DNA from: Neorhizobium sp. UBA7851
GTDB lineage: Bacteria > Pseudomonadota > Alphaproteobacteria > Rhizobiales > Rhizobiaceae
Direction of reading: 5' to 3'
DNA: 12,040 nucleotides
Assembly: GCA_002500765.1 (NCBI GenBank)
Contig: DLSX01000062.1
Coordinates: 1-12,040, forward strand
Shown: piece by piece, positions 5,952-12,040 of the stretch
Numbering within the stretch: position 1 is the first letter of the stretch
Layout of the letters: every line of letters begins with the position of its first letter
Translations under genes and position numbers: made by a program
Notes under the pieces: generated by a model
Database searches by the model: none
Told to the model about the DNA's origin: nothing
The model's input: only the letters and a program-made list of their open reading frames with translations

Positions 5952-6608
5952 ATGCAGGAGTCGAGTCAGGGCGCGGGACGTGCCGCGCTTCGCCGGGTGC
6001 CGAAACAGGAAAGAAGTCGTGAGCGTATCGGCGAAATCCTGAAAGTCGCGAAGGAACTGATCGGACAGAAGGGCATTGATGCCGTCACGATGAAGGAGAT
6101 CGCGGCGCTTTCCGGTGGTCCCATCGCTTCCGTGTATCAGTATTTCCCCAACAAGTCCGCCATCATCGCCATGCTACATGAGGTGTATGTCGAGGAAGTC
6201 CGTGAGCTGATCGCAGGTCACCTGACCCGTATCGAGACAGCTGACGATGCACTGCGCGCCACCCACGACCTTTTCGACATCTATTATGAGCGCATGCGTC
6301 AGGAGCCTTCGACACAGGACCTCCTGAACGCGGTTCAGGCCGACAAGGCGTTGGCCGATCTTGATATCGCCGAAACACGGCTGCAGGCAGAGGTCTTTTT
6401 CCAGATGACCTCGCATTTCGTTGCAGAGCCGCTGCGGGAAAGTTATGCGCAGACCCTGTTCGTCATGTTCCACATGGCTGGCGCCACCTTGCGTCTGGCG
6501 CTCATGCTGCCCGACGAGGCAGCTCAGATTTCCGCGCGCTTCAAGGCGATCGTACGCACCCACGCCACCTATTTCCTCAAGGGACATTTCCCGGAATCTG
6601 TCGCCTGA
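5952..6608 (+). CDS. TetR-family transcriptional regulator, 218 aa
   Basis: The N-terminal TetR DNA-binding domain spans about residues 17-70. It has the helix 1 pattern RERIGEILKVAKELIGQKG and the helix-turn-helix with SVYQYFPNKSAI at 60-71. The rest is a helical ligand-binding domain that cannot be assigned a ligand. The start at 5952 has AAAGGGA 5-11 bases upstream. The in-frame ATG at 5925 sits inside the dyad with no ribosome binding site and would add nine residues. The gene converges with puuB, with 25 bases between the stop codons. It may regulate itself through the dyad upstream. Control of the puu genes is a neighbourhood guess only, since the usual PuuR is a different (Cro/cupin) family. 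Confidence 0.9.
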   Translation: MQESSQGAGRAALRRVPKQERSRERIGEILKVAKELIGQKGIDAVTMKEIAALSGGPIASVYQYFPNKSAIIAMLHEVYVEEVRELIAGHLTRIETADDALRATHDLFDIYYERMRQEPSTQDLLNAVQADKALADLDIAETRLQAEVFFQMTSHFVAEPLRESYAQTLFVMFHMAGATLRLALMLPDEAAQISARFKAIVRTHATYFLKGHFPESVA

Positions 6609-6633
6609 TCCCAGGCCACCGATTTGGGCGGCG

Positions 6634-7938
6634 TCATATGCCGAGCTTGTCCCTGAAGCCGTAATACCATGCGCCAAGCGCGGTGAGCGGCACGCGGAAC
6701 ATCCGTCCGCCGGGGAAGGGCAGGTTGGGCAGCGATGCCCACACATCGAACCGCTCGGCATGGCCGGCTACGGCCTCGCCGAGGATTTTTCCCAAGAGAT
6801 GCGTCGTCGTCACCCCATGGCCGCTGTCGCCATGGGAGAAATAGACATGATCCGTCAGTTTTCCCATATGCGGGATACGGGTCAGTGTCAGCGCGAAATT
6901 GCCGCTCCACGCATAATCGATCTTCGTGTCCTTCAGCTGCGGAAACGTCTTCAGCATGTTGGGCCGGATCACGCCGGTCAGGTTCTTCGGATCCGAGCCG
7001 CCATACCCGATGCCGCCGCCATAAAGCAGCCGGTTGTCCGAGGTGCGGCGATAATAGTCGAGAATGTAATTGGCATCCTCGACGCAATAATTGGCCGGCA
7101 GCAGGCTCTCGATCATCGAGGCATCGAGCGGCTCCGTCACCATCACCTGGCTCGACACCGGCATCATCCGCCCATGCACCTGCGGAAACAGCGGGGCCAG
7201 ATAGGCATTGCCGCAGATCAACACATAAGAGGCCGTCACCGATCCGCCACCGGTACTGACGACAGGGCGGACCTTGTCCGTATCGACCGCAATCACCCGC
7301 GAGCCCTCGAAAATCTTCGCGCCGAGGTTTTCGGCAGCGCGTGCCTCGCCGAGCAGGAGGTTGAGCGGATGGATATGCCCGCCGAGCTTGTCGATCATTC
7401 CGCCGGCATAACGATCGGTCTTCACATATTTAGCCACATCCGCCTTCGACACCATTTCCAGTCCGAGATGCCCATGACGCTCCCAGTCGGCCTTGTGATG
7501 TTCCATCTCGCGGATCTGCTTGTCGGTGAAGGCGGCGAAGAAACCGCCATGTTCCAGATCACAGTCGATCGCATATTTGGCCACCCGCTCGCGGATGATA
7601 TTGCCGCCCTCGAGCGACATTTTTCCGAGCTCGATCGCCTTGTCGCGGCCGTAGCGCCCGGCGATCGTCTCGAGATCACGGCTATACCCGTTGACGATCT
7701 GCCCGCCATTGCGTCCCGACGCGCCGAACCCGATGCGTTTCGCTTCCAGCACCACGACCGAAAATCCGCGCTCTGAAAGCTCCAGCGCCGCCGAAATTCC
7801 GGTAAAGCCGGCGCCGATAATGCAGACATCGGTCTCAATATCGCCGGCAAGGGCAGGGCGCATGCGCTTGTCATTGGCGCTTGCCGCATACCAGGAGCCG
7901 GTATGGCCGGGATTGGTGGCGCTGTCTCGAAACGTCAT
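6634..7938 (-). CDS. puuB: Gamma-glutamylputrescine oxidase (PuuB-type FAD oxidase)
   Basis: This enzyme oxidises gamma-glutamylputrescine to gamma-glutamyl-aminobutyraldehyde with release of ammonia and hydrogen peroxide, the second step of the glutamylated putrescine pathway. The 434-aa DAO-type protein opens SWYAASAN like E. coli PuuB. It has the dinucleotide-binding GAGFTG (42-47), the signature RIGFGASGRNGGQ (68-80), CVEDANYILDYYR, LLYGGG and the C-terminal GDSGHGVT for FAD. Its end (FPGGRMFRVPLTALGAWYYGFRDKLG, in segments) also matches PuuB closely. The start lies one base after the puuA stop, and AAGGA within the last puuA codons serves as ribosome binding site, so translation is probably coupled. 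Confidence 0.92.
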   Translation of the reverse strand: MTFRDSATNPGHTGSWYAASANDKRMRPALAGDIETDVCIIGAGFTGISAALELSERGFSVVVLEAKRIGFGASGRNGGQIVNGYSRDLETIAGRYGRDKAIELGKMSLEGGNIIRERVAKYAIDCDLEHGGFFAAFTDKQIREMEHHKADWERHGHLGLEMVSKADVAKYVKTDRYAGGMIDKLGGHIHPLNLLLGEARAAENLGAKIFEGSRVIAVDTDKVRPVVSTGGGSVTASYVLICGNAYLAPLFPQVHGRMMPVSSQVMVTEPLDASMIESLLPANYCVEDANYILDYYRRTSDNRLLYGGGIGYGGSDPKNLTGVIRPNMLKTFPQLKDTKIDYAWSGNFALTLTRIPHMGKLTDHVYFSHGDSGHGVTTTHLLGKILGEAVAGHAERFDVWASLPNLPFPGGRMFRVPLTALGAWYYGFRDKLGI

Positions 7939-7939
7939 C

Positions 7940-9298
7940 TCATACCGTCCTTATGTAAGCGTCATATTCCACGTCGGTGACGCGCAGCGAAAATTCGGCC
8001 AGTTCCTGAGCCTTGCAGGCACTATAGAGCGACCGGTATTTCGGGCCGAGTGTGGCATAGGCGAAAGTGGACCGGGCAAACTGCCGCAGTGCATAATCCC
8101 AGTTGGTCGGCAGCGGATCATGATTGATCGCGTGCTCGTCGCCGGTAATCGCCCCACCCGGATTGCGCTTCTCCTTGATGCCGGAAAGCGCCGCATTGAG
8201 AATCATCGCAAGCGCCAGATAGGGGTTCACGTCGGCCCCCGCAACCCGGTGCTCGATCCGCGTCGCCGGCCTCGACGCCGTAATCACCCGCACTGCCGCA
8301 GACCGGTTGTCGAACCCCCAGGACGCATAGGTCGGCGCATGTTCCGACGGCCTCAAACGCCTGTAGGAATTGGCATGCGGTGCAAACACCGCCATGCTCT
8401 CCCCCATATTCTCCAAGAGGCCGCCGACCGAATGGAACAGCATCTCTGAAGGCCCGTCCTCGCCGGCATAGACATTGCGCCCGATCTCGTCGATCAGCGA
8501 GAAATGCACATGCATGCCGCTGCCTGCCTGCATGCCATAGGGTTTCGCCATGAAGGTCGCGTCGAGATCGTTCGCCCGCGCCACGCCCTTGACGATCCGC
8601 TTCAAAAGCACCGCGTAATCGGCGGCTCTCAGCGCATCCGGCACATGGTTGAGATTGATTTCATACTGGCCGGGGCCGTTTTCGCGCACCACCATGTCCG
8701 CCGGTATGCCTTGCGCCCGCGCCGCACTGGCAATGCCGTGGAACACATCCTCGAAATCCTGCAGTTCGGAAATCGAAAGCACCTGCGTCTGCCCCGTATG
8801 CCAGCGTCCCTCACGCGAATTCGGTGGCCTGACCGGATCGAGTGCCGAACGCAGCGGATCGATCAGGTAGAATTCAAGCTCCGTCGCCACCACCGGCGTC
8901 AGCCCGATCTTCGCAAAACCTTTCAGCACATTGGCCAGCACCTGCCGTGGATCGCCATAAAACCCTTCGCCGTCAGGATCACGCATCCCGAGCAGAACCT
9001 GCGCCGTCGGCCGGTTCAGCCAGTTGATGCGCGACAGCGTTCCGGGAATGGGAAAGCATAACCCGTCAGGATCGCCGGTTCCCTGCGCCAGTCCGGCGGC
9101 ATTCACGTCGCGGCCCCAGACATCGAGCGCATAGACCGAGCGCGGCATCGCCATGCCCTTTTCCAAGACATCGAGCGCCCGTTCGCGGGGTATCCACTTT
9201 CCGCGCGGAACGCCGTTCGCGTCGATCACGAAGGCTTCGAGAACCTCGATATCAGGATTGGCATCGAAAAAGGCTTTTGCGTCGGCAACATCATTCAT
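7940..9298 (-). CDS. puuA: Gamma-glutamylputrescine synthetase (PuuA-type glutamine synthetase)
   Basis: This enzyme joins glutamate to putrescine using ATP, the first step of the pathway. The 452-aa protein is a glutamine-synthetase-fold ligase with an N-terminal beta-grasp region (about 15-110) and a catalytic domain. Metal and ATP residues fall in ATELEFYL (138-145), RENGPGQYEIN (205-215), GMHVHF (261-266), the NSYRRLRP segment (310-317), NRSAAVRV (331-338) and RIEHR (347-351). It lacks the adenylylation loop of housekeeping glutamine synthetases. Pairing with puuB supports the specific call, although other amines could be the substrate. The ribosome binding site before the ATG is weak (CTGGTG). 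Confidence 0.88.
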   Translation of the reverse strand: MNDVADAKAFFDANPDIEVLEAFVIDANGVPRGKWIPRERALDVLEKGMAMPRSVYALDVWGRDVNAAGLAQGTGDPDGLCFPIPGTLSRINWLNRPTAQVLLGMRDPDGEGFYGDPRQVLANVLKGFAKIGLTPVVATELEFYLIDPLRSALDPVRPPNSREGRWHTGQTQVLSISELQDFEDVFHGIASAARAQGIPADMVVRENGPGQYEINLNHVPDALRAADYAVLLKRIVKGVARANDLDATFMAKPYGMQAGSGMHVHFSLIDEIGRNVYAGEDGPSEMLFHSVGGLLENMGESMAVFAPHANSYRRLRPSEHAPTYASWGFDNRSAAVRVITASRPATRIEHRVAGADVNPYLALAMILNAALSGIKEKRNPGGAITGDEHAINHDPLPTNWDYALRQFARSTFAYATLGPKYRSLYSACKAQELAEFSLRVTDVEYDAYIRTV

Positions 9299-9555
9299 GA
9301 AACACCAGAAAATCTAACTGAACCCGGGGCGAAAAATGCCCGCTCACACCTGCAACGAGGCGCGCTAACGGTCGAGAAATCTGGCGTCGTAGATTAGATA
9401 ACGTGCCATTTTCATGTCGGCCCGGCGGATCAGGGGCGATCATCCGGGCATCGTTCCCTTTGATTGTTCCACGAAGCCTAACCCGCCTTTTTGCTAAAAG
9501 CCAGCCCGGCCGCCGGCCTCGTCATTCAGGCCCGGAATCATCAGGCCCAAAACCG
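9299..9555. other. Gap between dadA-like gene and puuA
   Basis: These 257 bases lie upstream of puuA on the minus strand and probably hold its promoter. No -35/-10 pair stands out. On the minus strand TGGCACG (9408 to 9402) matches a sigma-54 -24 element, but no proper -12 follows. Two of the three 15-base tandem units next to the dadA-like stop codon lie here. Confidence 0.5.
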
Positions 9556-9570
9556 TCAGGCATTGAACCG
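9526..9570. repeat. Three 15-bp tandem units over the dadA-like stop codon
   Basis: The units at 9526-9540, 9541-9555 and 9556-9570 read TCAGGCCCGGAATCA, TCAGGCCCAAAACCG and TCAGGCATTGAACCG. On the coding strand each unit ends GCCTGA, so the last codons and the stop of the dadA-like gene are followed by two degenerate copies, each again ending in an in-frame TGA. Confidence 0.6.
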
Positions 9571-10806
9571 TTCCGGCCGATAGGCGGAAATGTCGATCAG
9601 CGTCTTCTCACCCGAAATCGCCTCGGCAATCACCTGGCCGGTCACCGGCCCGAGCGTCAGTCCATGATGGGCATGACCGAAGGCAAACCACAGACCCTCA
9701 TGCCGCGGTGCCTTGCCAATCACCGGCATCATGTCCGGTGTGCAGGGGCGGGCGCCCATCCAGGGCTCCTTGTCCAGCCTCTCGCCAAGCGGAAGGATGG
9801 AACGCGCCACCGCTTCGGCGCGGGCAAGCTGCACCGGCGTTTTCGGCGCATCGCGACGGGCAAATTCTGCGCCGGTCGTCAGCCGTATTCCCTGGTTCAT
9901 CGGCGCGAGAAGATAACCGCGCTCGGCATCCAGCAGCCAGCCGTTGAGCACCGCATTGCCCTTGGGCGCGTAATGCATGTGATAGCCGCGCTTCACTCCG
10001 ACGAGGAAATTGTAGCCGAGCGGCTTCGTCACCACATCCGACCAAGGCCCGAGCGCCACCACCACGTCCTTGGCCTCCACCGTGCCGTCACCCGCCACGA
10101 CCCGCCATCCGCTCGTGGTTCTCGAAAGACTGCGTGCATCGCCCTTCAGCACCTTGCCGCCAAGCTTTTCGAACAGCCGCACATAGGCCTGGCTCAGCGC
10201 CAGCGGATCCTTCACCGGCCACGGGTCTTCCCACCGAAGCGCCCCGGCGAAATCCCGGGAAAGATGCGGCTCCTGAGCCGCCAGTTCGCCGGGCGAAAGC
10301 GCCTTGAACGCCACGCCGTATTCCCGTGCCAGCCTTTCGGCCTCGCGCAATTCGCCATCCCGTTTGGCGGGCGTGCGAAAAATCTCCGTCCAGCCATTCC
10401 TGGCGATCAGGTCCTGCGCGCCGGCTTCCTCGATCAGCTCACTATGGGTGGAGATCGAATGCTCGATCAAAGGCGCATAGGCGCGGGCGATCAGCTGGTG
10501 GCGGGAAAGGTTCGAGTGCCACCAGTATTTCGCCAGGAAGGATGAGACGGAAGGGAGCGCCCGCCAGTGGAAATGCGAGTCGATCCGGTTGTTCATGGCA
10601 TTGCGCAATATCTGGCCGAACTGCTGCGGAAAGCCGTAAGGCACCACACCCTCGCGCTGGATCAGCCCGGCATTGCCATAGGATGTCTCGCGTCCAGGCT
10701 CGCCGCGGTCGACCAGAACCACAGCCTTGCCGCGCCGGGCAAGCTGCAGCGCCGTCGAAATGCCGACAATGCCGGCCCCAAGCACGATGACATCCGCAGC
10801 CGCCAT
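9556..10806 (-). CDS. FAD-dependent D-amino-acid dehydrogenase-like oxidoreductase (DadA family)
   Basis: This 416-aa protein belongs to the DAO/DadA family, whose members oxidise amino acids or related amines to imino or keto acids using FAD. The N-terminal Rossmann motif GAGIVG (10-15) leads to VVLVDRG and the family signature ETSYGNAG (40-47). The C-terminal FAD site has WMGARPCTPDMMPVIGKAP and FAFGHAHHGLTLGPVTG. GGAGG lies 7-13 bases before the ATG. The gene lies 257 bases upstream of puuA on the same strand and may be co-transcribed with puuAB. Substrate is not readable; opine, proline or D-alanine oxidases are alternatives, so I give no gene symbol. Confidence 0.88.
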   Translation of the reverse strand: MAAADVIVLGAGIVGISTALQLARRGKAVVLVDRGEPGRETSYGNAGLIQREGVVPYGFPQQFGQILRNAMNNRIDSHFHWRALPSVSSFLAKYWWHSNLSRHQLIARAYAPLIEHSISTHSELIEEAGAQDLIARNGWTEIFRTPAKRDGELREAERLAREYGVAFKALSPGELAAQEPHLSRDFAGALRWEDPWPVKDPLALSQAYVRLFEKLGGKVLKGDARSLSRTTSGWRVVAGDGTVEAKDVVVALGPWSDVVTKPLGYNFLVGVKRGYHMHYAPKGNAVLNGWLLDAERGYLLAPMNQGIRLTTGAEFARRDAPKTPVQLARAEAVARSILPLGERLDKEPWMGARPCTPDMMPVIGKAPRHEGLWFAFGHAHHGLTLGPVTGQVIAEAISGEKTLIDISAYRPERFNA

Positions 10807-10830
10807 GATTCTTCGCCTCCACGCTCACAT

Positions 10831-10859
10831 GATCACCGGAACATGCCGCCCCGGTGATC
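10831..10859. repeat. Inverted repeat between prmB and dadA-like gene
   Basis: GATCACCGG and CCGGTGATC are perfect 9-base arms around 11 bases. It sits 25 bases upstream of the dadA-like start and about 35 bases after the prmB stop, both on the minus strand. It has no T run, so it may be a prmB 3' hairpin or an operator for the dadA-like gene. Confidence 0.5.
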
Positions 10860-10894
10860 GCCGCGCAAACGAAAAATGTCGAAATGGCGGGCGC

Positions 10895-11809
10895 TTAGCC
10901 TTGCAGCGCTTCGGCAGAGATCCAGAAAACCGCATCCTGCGATTCCGCCGTTTCCAGCCAGAGGAATTCCAGATGCGGATATTCCTCTTCGAGGATCTCT
11001 CGGCCTGAGCCGATCTCGCAGATCATCCCGCCCTCCGGGTTGAGATAATCGCCGGCCTGGTCGAGGATCCGGCGCACCAGATCGAGCCCGTCCTCGCCGC
11101 CATCATGCGCCATCGCCGGCTCCGCCTGATGTTCCGCCGGAAAACCTGCCATCGAGGCATGGTCGACATAGGGCGGGTTGGTGATGATCAGGTCATAGGT
11201 TCGGCCCTTGAGCGGCCCGAACAGGTCACCCTGATGAAGCGAGACCTGCTCTTCCACCTCATGCTCGGCCACGTTGATCTTCGCCACTTCCAGCGCATCG
11301 GCCGAAAGATCGACGGCATCGATCGCCGCATTGGGGAAGAATTTTGCCGCCAGCACCGCAAGACAGCCGGAACCGGTGCAGATATCGACGGCGCTTTCGA
11401 CTGCGAAAGGATCGGGAAGATAGGCCGAACCCTGCTCGCCCAGATATTCCGAAAACAGGATCTCGCCGATATGCGAGCGCGGCACGATTACCCGCTCGTC
11501 GACATGGAAGCGCACACCCTGGATATAGGAATGCCCGGTGATGTAGGACGAAGGCTTGCGCGTCGAAACCCGTGTCTCGATCCGCTCGGCCAGAAGCTTG
11601 CGCTCGGAAGGCAGAAGCCGTGCATCGAGAAACGGATCGAGCGCATCGATCGGCAGGTTCAGGCTGTCGAGCAGCAGAAACGCCGCATCGTCGCCGGCCG
11701 TCGTCGTGCCATGCCCGTAACCCAGCTCGGCTGCATTGAAACGGGAAATCGCATAACGCCAGTAATCGCGCAGCGTCACGAGGTCTGTCGTAATATTATC
11801 CTGGCTCAA
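10895..11809 (-). CDS. prmB: Ribosomal protein L3 glutamine N5-methyltransferase (PrmB)
   Basis: PrmB methylates a glutamine of ribosomal protein L3 using S-adenosylmethionine. The protein has a helical N-terminal domain, the AdoMet-binding motif DICTGSGCLAVLAA (about 142-155), the acidic end of strand 2 (AVDLS, about 165-169) and the glutamine-binding NPPY (211-214). ERVIVPRS before the catalytic domain is typical of PrmB over PrmC. I chose a TTG start (11809), which gives MSQDNITTDLVTLRDYW, the N-terminus expected for rhizobial PrmB, with AAGAGA upstream and 304 aa (E. coli about 310). In-frame ATGs at 11857 and 11881 lack ribosome binding sites, and their extra residues look unlike the family. 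Confidence 0.88.
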   Translation of the reverse strand: MSQDNITTDLVTLRDYWRYAISRFNAAELGYGHGTTTAGDDAAFLLLDSLNLPIDALDPFLDARLLPSERKLLAERIETRVSTRKPSSYITGHSYIQGVRFHVDERVIVPRSHIGEILFSEYLGEQGSAYLPDPFAVESAVDICTGSGCLAVLAAKFFPNAAIDAVDLSADALEVAKINVAEHEVEEQVSLHQGDLFGPLKGRTYDLIITNPPYVDHASMAGFPAEHQAEPAMAHDGGEDGLDLVRRILDQAGDYLNPEGGMICEIGSGREILEEEYPHLEFLWLETAESQDAVFWISAEALQG

Positions 11810-11876
11810 CGGTGTCTCTTTCGGCTCTGAACTGGGTTTTGATCCTGTCCGGACCATATAGGACTGGACGAAGCCG

Positions 11877-11906
11877 GGCATAGAATGGCAAGGGCGGATG
11901 GGTCAA
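11877..11906 (-). promoter_or_regulatory. Candidate prmB promoter
   Basis: On the minus strand TTGACC (11906 to 11901) and TATGCC (11882 to 11877) are spaced 18 bases apart. Transcription would start downstream of the ATG at 11881, which supports a later prmB start. The -10 match is weak. Confidence 0.3.
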
Positions 11907-11974
11907 CAGGCAGCATAGCGCAACTGCTTTTCTTCTTGAGCGGAAGGCGGAGCCCGTAAACTCTCCCGTAGCCA

Positions 11975-12040
11975 AAGTGGGGCAAGGCGGCGCCACTTGT
12001 AATCTTCCCCTCGTGGGGGAGATGGCCGGCAGGCCAGAGG
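11975..12040. repeat. RIME-like rhizobial intergenic repeat, partial at window edge
   Basis: Three hairpins stand in series. The first is AAGTGG/CCACTT at 11975-11998. The second is ATCTTCCCC/GGGGGAGAT at 12002-12023 (9 bp, one T-G pair, TCGT loop). The third is TGGCC/GGCCA at 12023-12036. The second and third closely resemble, from memory, the palindromic intergenic elements (RIME type) scattered through rhizobial genomes. The element runs off the right edge. No gene is visible from 11882 to the end. Confidence 0.6.

Noticed and set aside
6421..7776. Long open frame on the + strand opposite puuB
   Set aside because: It is the antisense shadow of a strongly recognised gene; the translation is rich in His and Arg with no domain, and its start lies inside the TetR gene.
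9397..9408. Sigma-54 promoter upstream of puuA
   Set aside because: TGGCACG fits the -24 element, but the bases where TTGC should stand read CTAA.
9403..10545. Long + strand open frame opposite the DadA-like gene
   Set aside because: It is a shadow of a high-GC coding strand, without a family pattern or ribosome binding site.

Overview
The window looks like chromosomal DNA of an alphaproteobacterium in the Rhizobiaceae (Rhizobium/Agrobacterium/Ensifer-like). The evidence is a clear RirA iron regulator preceded by candidate RirA (IRO) and Irr (ICE) operators, high GC with GC-rich third codon positions, PuuA/PuuB and PrmB proteins that read like rhizobial versions, and a palindrome-rich intergenic repeat of rhizobial type at the right edge. 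There are no rRNAs, tRNAs, insertion sequences, phage genes or CRISPR arrays.

Layout, left to right. (1) 1-1128: a pyruvate-kinase-like gene whose reading frame is open to the window edge, so it is probably 5'-truncated. It is followed by a hairpin and a convergent gap with two more dyads. (2) 1462-1947 (-) and 2189-2434 (+): an unrecognised 161-aa protein diverging from an 81-aa HTH/Cro-like protein, with three dyads and a promoter candidate between them. (3) 2557-2922: a VOC/glyoxalase-fold protein. (4) 3045-3173: a 42-aa single-span membrane protein with its own promoter candidate. (5) 3532-4005: rirA, with a likely dual iron-control region upstream and a very strong terminator downstream. 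(6) 4184-5783: an AbrB-duplication-type membrane protein followed 46 bp later by gluconokinase (gntK). (7) 5952-6608: a TetR-family regulator behind a 54-bp nested dyad. (8) 6634-10806 (-): a polyamine/amino-acid catabolic block of a DadA-like FAD dehydrogenase, then puuA and puuB separated by one base. (9) 10895-11809 (-): prmB. (10) 11882-12040: non-coding, with a RIME-like repeat running off the edge.

How the genes may work together. PuuA ligates glutamate to putrescine and PuuB oxidises the gamma-glutamylputrescine, which are the first two steps of the glutamylated putrescine route. PuuC (aldehyde dehydrogenase), PuuD (hydrolase) and PuuR are absent here. The TetR gene ends 25 bp from the end of puuB in convergent orientation and is a possible but unproven local regulator. 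The DadA-like enzyme is upstream of puuA on the same strand and could feed the same amino-acid pool. RirA and Irr would balance each other through the rirA promoter. Most of the window is ordinary core or near-core metabolism. I found no convincing novel multi-gene system; the strongest points for a second look are the rirA control region, the 42-aa membrane protein, the HTH/hypothetical divergent pair, and the dyad in front of the TetR gene.
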